Positions 1 to 9,562 of a stretch of DNA of 21,817 bases are shown in pieces (within the stretch, counting starts at the first letter, position 1; every line of letters begins with the position of its first letter). The translations under genes were made by a program, and so were the position numbers. The DNA comes from Proteromonas lacertae. Lineage: Eukaryota; Sar; Bigyra; Opalinata; Proteromonadidae. The notes under the pieces were generated by a model that was given only the letters and a program-made list of their open reading frames with translations, was not told the DNA's origin and ran no database searches. Location of the stretch: assembly GCA_002245135.1 (NCBI GenBank), contig NGBS01000099.1, forward strand, positions 1-21,817, written 5' to 3'.

Positions 1-761
1 AGTTCAATTGCTTATTCAGTTTCATATTCTAATGCACTTAAAATAAGCAATTGGACAAGTCTATGGTGGTATTTTAAATTTCCTTAAAAATGATCCAAAA
101 TGCTATTCATTTAATAAATCCTTTGTTGGACATTTTTATGGAATATTAAATGTAATTGAAAATGACAAACTAAATTGTATCTATTAAAACATGGCGCTAT
201 TAGCAATAACAATGTCATTAATATGGTTAATGAACTAGCTTACAGAATATCATCAATATTTTTACAAATAAGTGATTATATACAAGACAAAATTAAGAGA
301 ATTCATTTAAAACACTGTAATATTGGTATTCATATTAGGACTGGCAAAGCAGATGGAAAAGAATATAAGTTGCATTATTTAAGATATAATGATACTATTG
401 ATATTCTTAAATATGTTAATAATAATGATAATAATAATTCGATTATATTTATTAGTTCTGACTCGCCTAATACAAAAATAATTTACAAAAGATATATTAA
501 TAAATTGTATTATACAAATTCAACCTATATGCAATTCTGGGGTATGGTTTATTATCTGATAATAATAATTGCGCTATAGAAGCAGTCATCGATTATTATA
601 TACTTAGTAAATGTGAAAAACTCATCTTAACAAGATGCAGTTCTTTTAGTTTGATAAGTCTTTTTGCAAATGATATTAGTTTTAATAAACAAACAAAATA
701 CATATATTTTGGTAAATGCAATAAACATGTGAAACTTTACAAGTGGAATGATTATATAGAA
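1..761 (+). pseudogene. Fucosyltransferase-like gene, partial, frame-broken
   Basis: The gene is cut by the left edge and lies only in single-copy sequence. The frame at 175-579 encodes CNIGIHIRTGKADGK, followed about 40 residues later by SIIFISSDSP. A shifted frame from about 543 then gives CEKLILTRCSSFSLI. The order HIRTG, then FISSDSP, then a late SxFS block is typical of GT-B fucosyltransferases with the R-x-G donor-binding loop (GT11, GT23, GT37 and O-FucT kin). I cannot assign the exact family. Frames change near 50, 172 and 540. With no second copy to compare, sequencing error and true decay cannot be separated. The 3' end is unclear and runs close to the next gene's start at 762. Confidence 0.5.
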
Positions 762-1767
762 ATGTTTATTGTAAAATACTACTATATTATACTTTTATTT
801 TTGATAATATATTACATTATTATGGAAAATTTGTTATATGTAGTGAAAATTCATTGTATATTAGTGAAATATATAAAAATGTATATATTTTTTCATCATT
901 TATTGATACACATAGGAAAGAAATAATACTATTATTATATATTAGATATGATGACTTGCATACTCTTTTCAATAATAGTTATCATAGTATAAATAATACA
1001 TTTATATCTTTTAATGTACTAAACATTATTCAGGATCAAATAAATATTATTATAATGCTATAATAAAATATTCAAATATTAATAAAATTAAACAATTTAA
1101 AATGTTTTATAAATTTATTATATTGAAAAACAATAGTAAAAAGAAATACGATAATATTATCTGCTTAACTACTTTTATCAATTATACTAAGTCAGATGAA
1201 TTAGAATCATTTATAAGCCATTACATAAAAATAGGAATAACACATTTTGTTATATATAAAACTAGTTGTAACAAAAAGGTTGAGGATTTGATTAAGAAGT
1301 ATATGGCAAAAGGTATAATTACAATAATATCAGAATTCTTTTCTTCATCATCCAAAGTATTTCACTATGGTAACTATCTCCATGTATGGAAACATAATGA
1401 TTGCTTTCATAGATATAAATATTATGCAAACACATATTATTTGTAGATCAAGATGAATTACTTATAAGTAAAAATAAATTCTTACCTATAGATTCTGATA
1501 TACTTTACTACCACTCTTATTTGCATGTATCTATAGGAAATTTAAGTAATTATTCCATTTGTCCTAAAACAGCATGGGAAATATTTCATTTATAATACTA
1601 ATTGCGTCAAGTATTTAGATATACACACCGTTAGTATTAAAAAAAATGCTCAAAAGCTGTAGTTAATATTAATGATTCATATATACTTCATCATAGAATG
1701 GAATTACCTTGGTATTATAAACAATGCAAATTTTTTAACAACAAATTTTTATCCTTTTAATTTATAG
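762..1767 (+). CDS. GT92 family glycosyltransferase, second paralogue (left copy)
   Basis: An ATG at 762 opens a hydrophobic anchor (KYYYIILLFLIIYYII). Later frames give IFSSFIDTHRKEIILLLYIR, then ICLTTF with HYIKIGITHFVIYKTS, then HYGNYLHVWKHNDC, VDQDELLI and ILHHRM. This is the DUF23/GT92 order: N-terminal S-x-x-D-x-R, the central GITHF..Y block, N-D-C, the D-x-D-E metal site and a late HH. The 3' end is the TAG at 1765-1767, giving about 335 aa. The reading frame shifts near 845, 1045, 1440, 1580 and 1650. At several of these the right arm is in frame, so some shifts are probably consensus errors. It would act as a type II membrane transferase in the secretory pathway, probably with galactose-type donors as in known GT92 members. 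Confidence 0.7.
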
Positions 1768-1819
1768 AACTGCTTCATAGTTTACATTAATAATGTTATG
1801 AAATGATATAAATATTAAT

Positions 1820-2725
1820 ATGAAATACTATGCTATTTTTTGTATAATATTTTATTTAATATATATTAAGTGTTTTAAAATTGAAAGAATAGTTAAAACT
1901 AGATACTTGTTAATAGTATATACTGTATTAATTGATACAAATGTTAGTGAAAGGAATAGTATTCAAATGTATGTGATTAAAAGGTTGATTTATTTAAATA
2001 AATTAATCTGCAAATGCGTTATATTTATGGATAATAATATTTATAATATAAATGAAATTGATATATTACCTATTCCAAAGTACTTATACATATAACATAA
2101 TTTTTTTATAATCTATACATACTATAGGAAAAATAAATATGGAACGCCTATATTTGGTTGGTTACTGCCAAAATGTAAGTAAAATTATAATTCAAATTAT
2201 TATATGTATATTAATGGAGACATTTTAGTATCTCCACAAATTACTCATTTTCTAGAAAAATTCTGCATTAAGTATAACAAAAGAAGAGTATATATTACAG
2301 CAGATAGACATAATGTTGATATAGATAATATAACTTATATTGATACAAAAAATCATAAAGAAATGTATCTTAGTGGAAGACAATATACATTATGCGGTCA
2401 AGATACATTCATTACATCGAAATATACATTTAATAATAATCAAATGAGCGTTTTGAATAAATTAGTTATTGGAAGAATAATAATTGATAACACAATTCTA
2501 GGTATGGCACTAAAAGATAAAGAAATAATGGTAATCGATATGAGTAACTATATTCAAGCTATTCATTTACAATATTCGAAACTACATAAACATAAATACA
2601 AGATTAAGAAAATAGACTATTATTTTAATAGAGATGTTATTAATTATATGAAAAGTAATTTAACAAAATATGCATGTTTATATCACATACAAATGGGCTT
2701 AAATGCAAGTATTAATATAATATAA
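1820..2725 (+). CDS. GT-A fold nucleotide-sugar transferase-like protein with one intron (left copy)
   Basis: An ATG at 1820 starts a signal-anchor (YYAIFCIIFYLIYIKCF). The body has GTPIFGWLL, YMYINGDILVSPQ, RRVYITADRHNVD, LVIGRIIIDNTILGMAL and NYIQAIHLQYSKLHKHK. The order iNGDIl, then R-x-x-x, then a-I-G-R-x-x-x-DN, then AIH.Q is one I recall from a poorly named GT-A family in protists, plants and viruses (NaDI...GRpaWDN...AIHQ). That assignment rests on memory. A 48-nt intron (2080-2127) joins ILPIPK to KNKYGTP in frame. Around 2173-2190 the left copy has a frame conflict that the right arm lacks. It sits 52 bp after GT92-2 on the same strand. Expected length is about 285 aa. Confidence 0.6.
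2080..2127 (+). other. Spliceosomal intron, 48 nt, GT-A transferase (left)
   Basis: Begins GTACTTATAC and ends CATACTATAG. Removing it joins ILPIPK to KNKYGTPIFG in phase 2. It contains the in-frame stop that otherwise ends exon 1 at 2095. Confidence 0.75.
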
Positions 2726-4666
2726 TAAACAATACTATAATTCATTACAATTTTCATTCCTTGTCCCTTTTACCGAGCAATGTATGGCTATATAAATGAT
2801 AAAAAACAATATTTTGATATAATGAAATATCTACTATGATTATAACTTCATATATTCTATACAAAACATTTTCTGGCTTGTTTTAATCGAGATTTATATT
2901 TTAATGTCCTTACAACCGAGAATAAGAAGAACATAATCCAAAATTTTGTATAATATAATTTTACCTATATTCTCATTAATATGATATGGGGTGATAATAG
3001 TAAAACAATTACAAAATTTTATGCTACATGAAAAAAATTCTTATTATAAAATAATTGTCACCACAATTATGAATTAGTTAATAACCAATATTGAATGTTT
3101 TAAATGGAAACCATATTGTATAGCAGAATATATAGATATTATTCTGTATTTATAATTACTTTATTTATATTTATACTAGAGAGATTAAATACCTAAAATT
3201 TTCGTTTATAGATAAAAATGACTTTACATTATATCATATGAAAAGATAAAAAATGTAAGACATATAATCCGCCAGATAGTGAAAAACAAAATTGATGGAG
3301 ATATATTGAAAGCAGGAAATTGAAGAGGAGATACAATGCTATACATAAAAGGTGTACTTATGGCATCTGGCGTTGATAATAAACAAATGTGGATGTTAGA
3401 TAAAGTAAAATGAGGTTTTATTCTTTATCTAAAGTAAAAAAGCTTATTTGAAGTATATAAATTAAGTAAAGGGTGTAAATGTTATTTACATAGGGCTGTA
3501 TAAATCTGTTTGCGTATGGAGGTCTGGCTGAAAACTATCAGTTTGGTCTTTACCGGTCGGTCAAACATATCAAGCTAAATTTATTAAAATCTACTTTATC
3601 TTTGTTGCTATTTGTAGCATATAAATTATTAGATAATACAACTACTTTTTCCTTATATTTTGCTTTTCAATTTTGAGTTAGTATTGTCATATAAAATATT
3701 AATGATATAATTTTTAAATCTATTTCTTTTCTATTCTTATATTTACCTAATTGTTTTCCTCCTAGAATTAAAACTAATATCAATTATCACATTCCTCTTC
3801 TATTTTCACTATATTAATTAATATATACTTTTATTATTCAATATAACCTGACATAGACAAATTTGATTAAATACACCTCTATAAATGTTTCTAACATTAT
3901 CAGAAGTTAAATAAAGAAGCATAGATAGTACTGATATCACAACAACCCACTCTAAATGATTGTAAGTGTGAAAAAATAGAAATACAGCAAAATACATTTT
4001 TTATCAAGCCCAAAAGTTTGTCATTTTTCTTTCAAATTTTTAATATCATTCTAACCATATATTAAATATATAAGTAATAGTATTATTCATTGGGAAAATA
4101 TAAAATCAAATTACAAGAATAAAAACGCATCGACCGTCGGTTAATTCGGTTTTTTATAGAATGATATAATAGCTTAATGTTTTGTTTATGTACATGATTT
4201 TATGATTTGAAATACATACTACAAAAGAGGTCAGCTAATAGTTACTAGATGACACTGTTGGTTAGTGTTATTTTGAAAACCTATGACAAAAAGGTCATGA
4301 CCGATTTATACAACTCTGGAAAAAAGAATAACATTAATAATGAACTTATCTTTGTAAAAGATTATCCAAATAAAGCAAGTATTTATCTACATATTGGAAG
4401 AAATAGATAATTTATGTAAAATCACAATTCAAGGATTATTTTATTCCCTATTATTTTGTATAACAGCGGTTTGAAGTCTTACATATAGATAATAGACAAT
4501 AAATAAAAGTAATACTTTTTAATAAATGTATAGCTGTTATAATGATGTTTATAACTCCCACATCCAACTACACTTGTTAAATGACTATATAAAAAAATAA
4601 GTATAATATCCATCTATGAAGATTAACTCTCTTTTAGATTATTATACAAACTTTAATTATTATTTT
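2726..4666. other. 1.9-kb stretch without a convincing gene (left)
   Basis: No long reading frame and no recognised motif. It holds scattered short words of higher GC (for example near 3520-3565 and 4129-4152). A short frame at 3270-3413 is interrupted once; its last part (ATG 3336) encodes MLYIKGVLMASGVDNKQMW. There is also the small frame at 4249-4410. The stretch is present in both arms with many one-base indels, which fits non-coding or long-decayed coding DNA. Confidence 0.6.
4249..4410 (+). CDS. Small unrecognised ORF, 53 aa (left)
   Basis: An ATG opens 53 codons including VILKTYDKKVMTDLY and IFVKDYPNKASIYLHIG, ending TAA. The composition is protein-like (charged residues, aromatic spacing) and the frame is intact in both arms, while the flanks carry indels. 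I recognise no family. It could be one exon of a decayed gene. Confidence 0.3.
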   Translation: MTLLVSVILKTYDKKVMTDLYNSGKKNNINNELIFVKDYPNKASIYLHIGRNR

Positions 4667-4876
4667 AAAAATATAAACAAGATGAATTAAATAAAAGAAA
4701 TGAGAATATATCTTTAAAAAGAATATCTTTGGAAGTATTTCCATCAGGATGTTATTTTTTTATAAAAAAACATATCATGTTTTATGATGAATTAGAAAGT
4801 ATAATATAAAAATTATATAATCCATTTAATTATCATTATTAGAAATAAACAATTATATACTTTTGCATTTCAATTG
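4667..4876 (+). repeat. 210-bp inverted copy of GT77 exon 2-intron 2-exon 3 segment (left, outer)
   Basis: Nearly identical to the complement of 5576-5785, which is part of the GT77 gene. The copy keeps the second intron, so it arose from DNA and not from spliced RNA. It starts near AAAAATATAAACAAG (one mismatch to the gene) and stops at CAATTG. The two members face each other across 699 bp. Confidence 0.9.
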
Positions 4877-5001
4877 AATTACTAAATTACTTCTATATAA
4901 TAAATATTAAAGCTTGCGTAACATATATTGATAGAATAAAGAGTAAAAGTATTAATAGAAGTTTAGGACAATTAATATAAGATATTTTTTATTATCTTAT
5001 A

Positions 5002-6437
5002 TTAGCTTATCCATGACTTTCTAATTATAACTCCTTTTTCTATACATTCGTCTTCAACATCAAGGTTAATATTAAGGTAGGAAAATTTCATTGTAATAAC
5101 TTTCATATCTGTGTTATTTAAAATATTATATATTTCATTAATAGATTTTATTCCATCTATGTTAATAGAATGATTCATATTTTTGGTTTCACTTGGTATA
5201 TATTTATGGCTAAGAAATTGCTATTGATTAAATTAATACAAAATATATACATTTTCCCTATAATAATTAAGAAGATTATCATCCAAAGCATTAATATCAA
5301 ATAGTTCATCATAGGAACAATATTTATTCTTTAATTTTTTAAAATTTAGCGAATTACTACAATTAAATTTTGGTAATATAAATATTCTGTTTGTTTTAAG
5401 AGCTATTTTAAATCCAAACTTTACCACCTTTTTGTCATAATTTATATCGTACATATCATTAATATATTCAATTCTCATATATTTATTAGTAATTGAAGTA
5501 TAATAGTTATCATCGTCAACATTAAACATTAGAAGCTCTTTCTGCTTATATATTTTCCCTCTAAATGTTGTGATGCAATTGAAATGCAAAAGTATATAAT
5601 TGTTTATTTCTAATAATGATAATTAAATGGATTATATAATTTTTATATTATACTTTCTAATTCATCATAAAACATGATATGTTTTTTTATAAAAAAATAA
5701 CATCCTGATGGAAATACTTCCAAAGATATTCTTTTTAAAGATATATTCTCATTTCTTTTATTTAATTCATCTTGTATATATTTTTGTTCAAATAATTTTA
5801 CTCCTTTTTTTACGCTCGAATTATTCATTAACCTTTTAAAGAATTTAATTGTGTTAATGTTACTTTTAATTAAACTAATCAATAATTACAAAGATATAAA
5901 TATACTAAAAACCTACATTAATCATTTTTGGAAAATCTAACGAAGATACAATATCATATGAAAAATTCATAATATATGGTAGCGGGTTTTTGAAAAGGAA
6001 AATATCAACATCATTAACTAAAACTGATAGACCAAGCGATAATATTCTGTGAATCATTTCTAGTCTTGACAAAGTTACTTTTACAAAATCGCTATTCATA
6101 AATTTAATTTCATTAGTTTGATTTATAACAACTTTACTCATTAATACTAGTTTAGTCAATTTTTTACAGTAATTATATGTTGTATAATCACTTGTTATAA
6201 ATACAATATTTACAAACCTATTTGGCAATGCAGAAGTAATCCAATAGTTTTTTATTTGAAGAATATATTTTTTGATACTGCAGATACTACAACAGTATTT
6301 CTTTTTGATGCTTTATATAAAACATTCTTTGCACATACATTATATAGACTAACACATTCTTTAATTGTATGAGTATTAGAATAGTAATTTATAAGAAAAA
6401 ATAATATAATACTAGTAAATGTTATTATTATTATCAT
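5002..6437 (-). CDS. GT77-like nucleotide-diphospho-sugar transferase, four exons (left copy)
   Basis: Mirror of the gene at 16470-17906. Exons are 5906-6437, 5654-5874, 5240-5609 and 5002-5209. The only frame difference found is an A-run (a T-run on this strand, near 6267-6272) of six where the right arm has seven. This splits exon 1 into two frames just after VVVSAVSK. The break sits in a homopolymer and is absent from the other arm, so a base-calling error is likely. It is divergent from the GT2 gene, with about 200 bp of AT-rich sequence between them. Confidence 0.8.
5210..5239 (-). other. Intron 3 of GT77, 30 nt (left)
   Basis: Mirror of 17669-17698. Confidence 0.65.
5576..5785 (-). repeat. 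Source segment of the nested inverted repeat, inside GT77 (left)
   Basis: Covers the end of exon 2 (with the VFPSGCYF block), all of intron 2 and the first codons of exon 3. It pairs in inverted orientation with 4667-4876. Confidence 0.9.
5610..5653 (-). other. Intron 2 of GT77, 44 nt (left)
   Basis: Mirror of 17255-17298. This intron is also present in the 210-bp outer copy at 4667-4876. Confidence 0.85.
5875..5905 (-). other. Intron 1 of GT77, 31 nt (left)
   Basis: Mirror of 17003-17033, same borders and phase. Confidence 0.85.
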
Positions 6438-6638
6438 TATTTATAGAATTGTGATACCTATTCTCTTACTTACCTACCTTTTTTTACATGTAGTTGCTTG
6501 TTAGATAATATTATAATACCTTCAGTTATAGCTTTTTCCCTATCATAATCAAATTATAATAATGTGCAATAGTTTATGAGAAAATCTTAAATTAAGTACA
6601 TAATAATATGTATACAATAATAAATAGTTATAAATTAA

Positions 6639-7442
6639 AGCACAAAAGAAATCTTCACTAATCTATTAATTGTATTTTTAATTATTATTTCGCTTTTATT
6701 TCATGCTTCTATTCACTACAAAATAAACAATCATACGTACGGTAATATTTCTATAGTAATTCCTACAACATATTCAACATTCAATAGCTGCAAAAATAGA
6801 ATATTTAAAATGATACATCAGTCATTATTAAAACCACTAGAAGTAATAGTTGTTATTAGTGAATATAATAAATCTTTAACTAAAATATGTAAAATAAAAA
6901 GGATCAAATTCATTTATATTTTTAAAATAGGTAGGCATAATCAAGCAGAAAATAGAAATACTGGTATAAAAATGACTAAATGCAAATATATAAGCTTCTT
7001 TGATTCTGATGATTACATGTCAAAATTAAGAACAAAAATAATATATAATATATTTTGTAAGCATTATAATATAGATTTGTTATTACATAAATACACATAC
7101 AATATATCGTTACTTTATCAATCAGATAAAAATAACAATGACTTTTACTCATTATTATATAATTATACATCTGAAGAAATATATAGATCTTATTATTATA
7201 CCAAAAATGAACCCATTAAAAATAAATACTGTTGCAAGTATTTAAATAAAAACTTGCATATACAAAATGCATGGTTATCTGGAAAAGCAAGTATATTAAA
7301 AAGAAATTTATACAATGAGAATTGGAAGTATTATAGAGTTGAAGACACAGAATTAAATTATAGATTAATTATGAAAAAATATAATATAATGTTAATAAAA
7401 CATGCTTTAGGTGTTTATATCCCAAGAAGTAAATGTTCATAA
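6639..7442 (+). CDS. GT2-like glycosyltransferase (left copy)
   Basis: The frame is open from 6639 to TAA at 7440-7442, with its first ATG at 6810. The open stretch before that ATG encodes a membrane anchor (LLIVFLIIISLLF) and the start of the GT-A domain, NISIVIPTTYSTFNSC. Translation must therefore begin upstream of 6810. Counting from Met 6810: LEVIVVISEYN at 10-20, GRHNQAENRNTG at 41-52, YISFFDSDDYMS with DSDD at 65-68, LSGKASILKR and YYRVEDTELNYRL with ED at 178-179. These are the GT2 donor site, D-x-D and catalytic ED blocks. No in-frame start codon is visible. An ATG at 6608 opens MYTIINSYKLKHKRN, a typical cytosolic tail, in another frame, with a stop before the anchor. A lost or spliced start is possible. 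Confidence 0.75.
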   Translation, partial: STKEIFTNLLIVFLIIISLLFHASIHYKINNHTYGNISIVIPTTYSTFNSCKNRIFKMIHQSLLKPLEVIVVISEYNKSLTKICKIKRIKFIYIFKIGRHNQAENRNTGIKMTKCKYISFFDSDDYMSKLRTKIIYNIFCKHYNIDLLLHKYTYNISLLYQSDKNNNDFYSLLYNYTSEEIYRSYYYTKNEPIKNKYCCKYLNKNLHIQNAWLSGKASILKRNLYNENWKYYRVEDTELNYRLIMKKYNIMLIKHALGVYIPRSKCS

Positions 7443-7484
7443 TTTAATCTATAAGAAGTTAATATAATCTTGAAACAAAAGAGA

Positions 7485-8432
7485 TTATATACAATAGAAT
7501 TTATCAACAAAAGATTTAATTTCTTTAGCAATTATGGTTTCACTCATCAAACATTTATTATTTTTCAATTTTATATCTATTCCATTAGGAAACTGTTCAA
7601 CATTTGTTCTGGATAAATTACAAAGAACCCCTAAGTTTATATCTTCTCTCCATATATAAAATTGTTTCTTCATTATTTCTGAATAAATTCGATGAAGTGA
7701 ATTTTTTGTAACAAATATTAATCCACCATATACATATTTCGGCATTAATTCGTTCTTGTATTGAGAAAATGGAATATAATTATTACTTCTGTTATCTCTA
7801 TTTACTCTAAATGCACTTCCTAGATGACCATAAACTATGTTTCTATTAGAGTTTGTTATGTTAGCTAAATATTTTATTAAACTAAAATTTATCAACATAT
7901 CATCATCAGTTTTGATATAATAATGTAGAGAATTAAAAGTTCTATAGCAATATTTTAATGCCATAATAGAAAGAAGTGTTAAATTCAAATAACTATTTTG
8001 AAATTCAAACTGTACTATATCGTTGAAAATTTGAAGTTCATTATCTAATAAATTTGAATTTTGAAATGGTGATGACGCTACAAAAAATATATTTTGACTA
8101 TCTTTTAAAATGTTATTTTTATTATACAAACATCTAAAGGAGTATCTTTTTCTAAAATGATGAGGTGATGATAATGTAGCTATTACTATCTTAATATTTT
8201 TATGATTCTTATTTCTAATATTTCTAATAACTTTATATTCGAAAGTATTTGGCAAGAATAAATCCTTTTCGCTATAAGGAGGAAAATATTTTATTTCATA
8301 ATTTACTGATGAAAGATTACATAGGTATTTATTCTTATATATTGAGTAATAGAAATTAACTTTATTGTTGATTGAATAAATAATTATATTAACTATAAAT
8401 AAATAAAGTATTAATAAAATATAAATTCTCAT
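7485..8432 (-). CDS. GT31 (beta-1,3-galactosyltransferase-like) enzyme (left copy)
   Basis: 315 aa, intact and intronless. A type II anchor lies at residues 3-20. The catalytic domain follows the GT31 order: VIATLSSPHHFRKRYSFR (83-100, matching the family's R-x-x-x-R-x-T/S block), IFFVASSP (115-122), DIVQFEFQNSYLNLTLLSIM (138-157), YYIKTDDDMLIN with DDD at 176-178 binding the metal and UDP-sugar, YVYGGLIFVT (233-242) and EDINLGVLC (263-271, catalytic). Members add Gal or GlcNAc in beta-1,3 linkage in the Golgi. It is divergent from GT92-1 with only 11 bp between the two ATGs. Confidence 0.88.
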   Translation of the reverse strand: MRIYILLILYLFIVNIIIYSINNKVNFYYSIYKNKYLCNLSSVNYEIKYFPPYSEKDLFLPNTFEYKVIRNIRNKNHKNIKIVIATLSSPHHFRKRYSFRCLYNKNNILKDSQNIFFVASSPFQNSNLLDNELQIFNDIVQFEFQNSYLNLTLLSIMALKYCYRTFNSLHYYIKTDDDMLINFSLIKYLANITNSNRNIVYGHLGSAFRVNRDNRSNNYIPFSQYKNELMPKYVYGGLIFVTKNSLHRIYSEIMKKQFYIWREDINLGVLCNLSRTNVEQFPNGIDIKLKNNKCLMSETIIAKEIKSFVDKFYCI

Positions 8433-8443
8433 AAAATTATGTT
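8433..8443. promoter_or_regulatory. 11-bp gap between divergent start codons of GT31 and GT92-1 (left)
   Basis: The ATG of GT31 (minus strand, 8432) and that of GT92-1 (plus strand, 8444) are separated by 11 bases. Both starts open directly into membrane anchors, so neither can move far inward. Each gene's promoter and 5' leader must lie inside the other's coding region, or leaders must be almost absent. The mirror gap is 14464-14474. Confidence 0.6.
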
Positions 8444-9562
8444 ATGAAGAACAAATATAGAAACTTCATTATACTATTATCATTTATTACATATTATATG
8501 AGCTATATTATTTACTTGAAAAAAGCAGAATTATTACCTAAATTTCTTTTATTTTATAAAAACAAACTATTAATTTATAGAGCAGTTCAAGATAAAAGAA
8601 ATAATACAATAAAAATATTAGGAGCTATGAATTTAATGTTAAATAAATCTTTTATAATTGTAAAATTAAACGGAATAGAAGTAAATTATGATTTAATAGT
8701 ACTAAGTTTAGTTACAAAATTTAATATACAATTCACATTAAAATATATTAATATAATTATTCCTTATAAACATGTGCATAACATAACTGTGAATAACAAA
8801 TTAGTAGATTTTAAATCAGTTGATAAAATATACTATAAATATGATTTTACTTTATGCATAAGTTCAATAAAAAACAATTTTTCAGCCAAAACCATGCTAA
8901 ATCAGACGCTAAGTGTGTATCAGAAGGAAGGCGTATCTCATGCTATAATATACTATGGAGATATATCCAGCGAAGTATACAACATATTAAATAAATATGT
9001 AAAATGTGGTTTTCTGGAAATATTTTACTGGCCACAACTAAAAATATTATCTAATATAAGAAATTATGGACAAATATTAAAAATGAATGACTGTTTGTAT
9101 AGAAGCTATTATAATAGTAGATATATAGTAAACACTGACATTGATGAAATAATACAACCTACAATATCATTTAAGCTAAATTCTTTAATAAGATTATATC
9201 AAAAACTATACAATGGATGTGAGATTTTTCATTTTTACTCTAAAACATTTCCAAAAGAAAAGTATATTGACAAAAATATCAAATATGAAAAAAAATCCTA
9301 CAATAATTTACCTGCAATAAAAGATTGTGACTTATTTGCCAAATTATTGTCGTGTAAAGAAACAATGAAAAGAACAAAATATATTGTATCAACAAAATCT
9401 GTTCTAGCCTTAAGATTTCACAATGCAATAACCTATGATAAACACTGCATTATAAAGGCATTCCATGGACATTGCAGGCATACAAGAATAATTCCTTTAG
9501 ATAATAGTATGTTATGCAGAAATCTCTCCATAGACAATACTATTTTGAAGTATAGAAATTAA
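8444..9562 (+). CDS. GT92 family glycosyltransferase, first paralogue (left copy)
   Basis: 372 aa, intact and intronless. A membrane anchor covers residues 8-24. IYRAVQDKRNNTIKIL (44-59) is the usual N-terminal block. KEGVSHAIIYYGDISSEVYNILNKY (161-185) is the central block. GQILKMNDCLYRSYY (209-223) leads into YIVNTDIDEIIQP with D-x-D-E at 232-235, the metal site. HGHCRH (341-346) is the late histidine block. This is the DUF23/GT92 order. Animal GT92 proteins add beta-1,4-galactose to core fucose, and the acceptor here is unknown. It is a distant paralogue of the gene at 762-1767, which has VDQDE and HH at the matching sites. Confidence 0.87.
   Translation: MKNKYRNFIILLSFITYYMSYIIYLKKAELLPKFLLFYKNKLLIYRAVQDKRNNTIKILGAMNLMLNKSFIIVKLNGIEVNYDLIVLSLVTKFNIQFTLKYINIIIPYKHVHNITVNNKLVDFKSVDKIYYKYDFTLCISSIKNNFSAKTMLNQTLSVYQKEGVSHAIIYYGDISSEVYNILNKYVKCGFLEIFYWPQLKILSNIRNYGQILKMNDCLYRSYYNSRYIVNTDIDEIIQPTISFKLNSLIRLYQKLYNGCEIFHFYSKTFPKEKYIDKNIKYEKKSYNNLPAIKDCDLFAKLLSCKETMKRTKYIVSTKSVLALRFHNAITYDKHCIIKAFHGHCRHTRIIPLDNSMLCRNLSIDNTILKYRN

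Noticed and set aside
1-60. Telomeric or chromosome-end repeats at either end of the window
   Set aside because: Both ends lie inside coding sequence (fucosyltransferase-like on the left, GT92 on the right) and no tandem repeat is present.
6976-7170. Minus-strand frame of 64 codons inside the GT2 gene (and its mirror at 15737-15931)
   Set aside because: It is antisense to conserved GT2 coding sequence and shows no domain, so it is a shadow frame.
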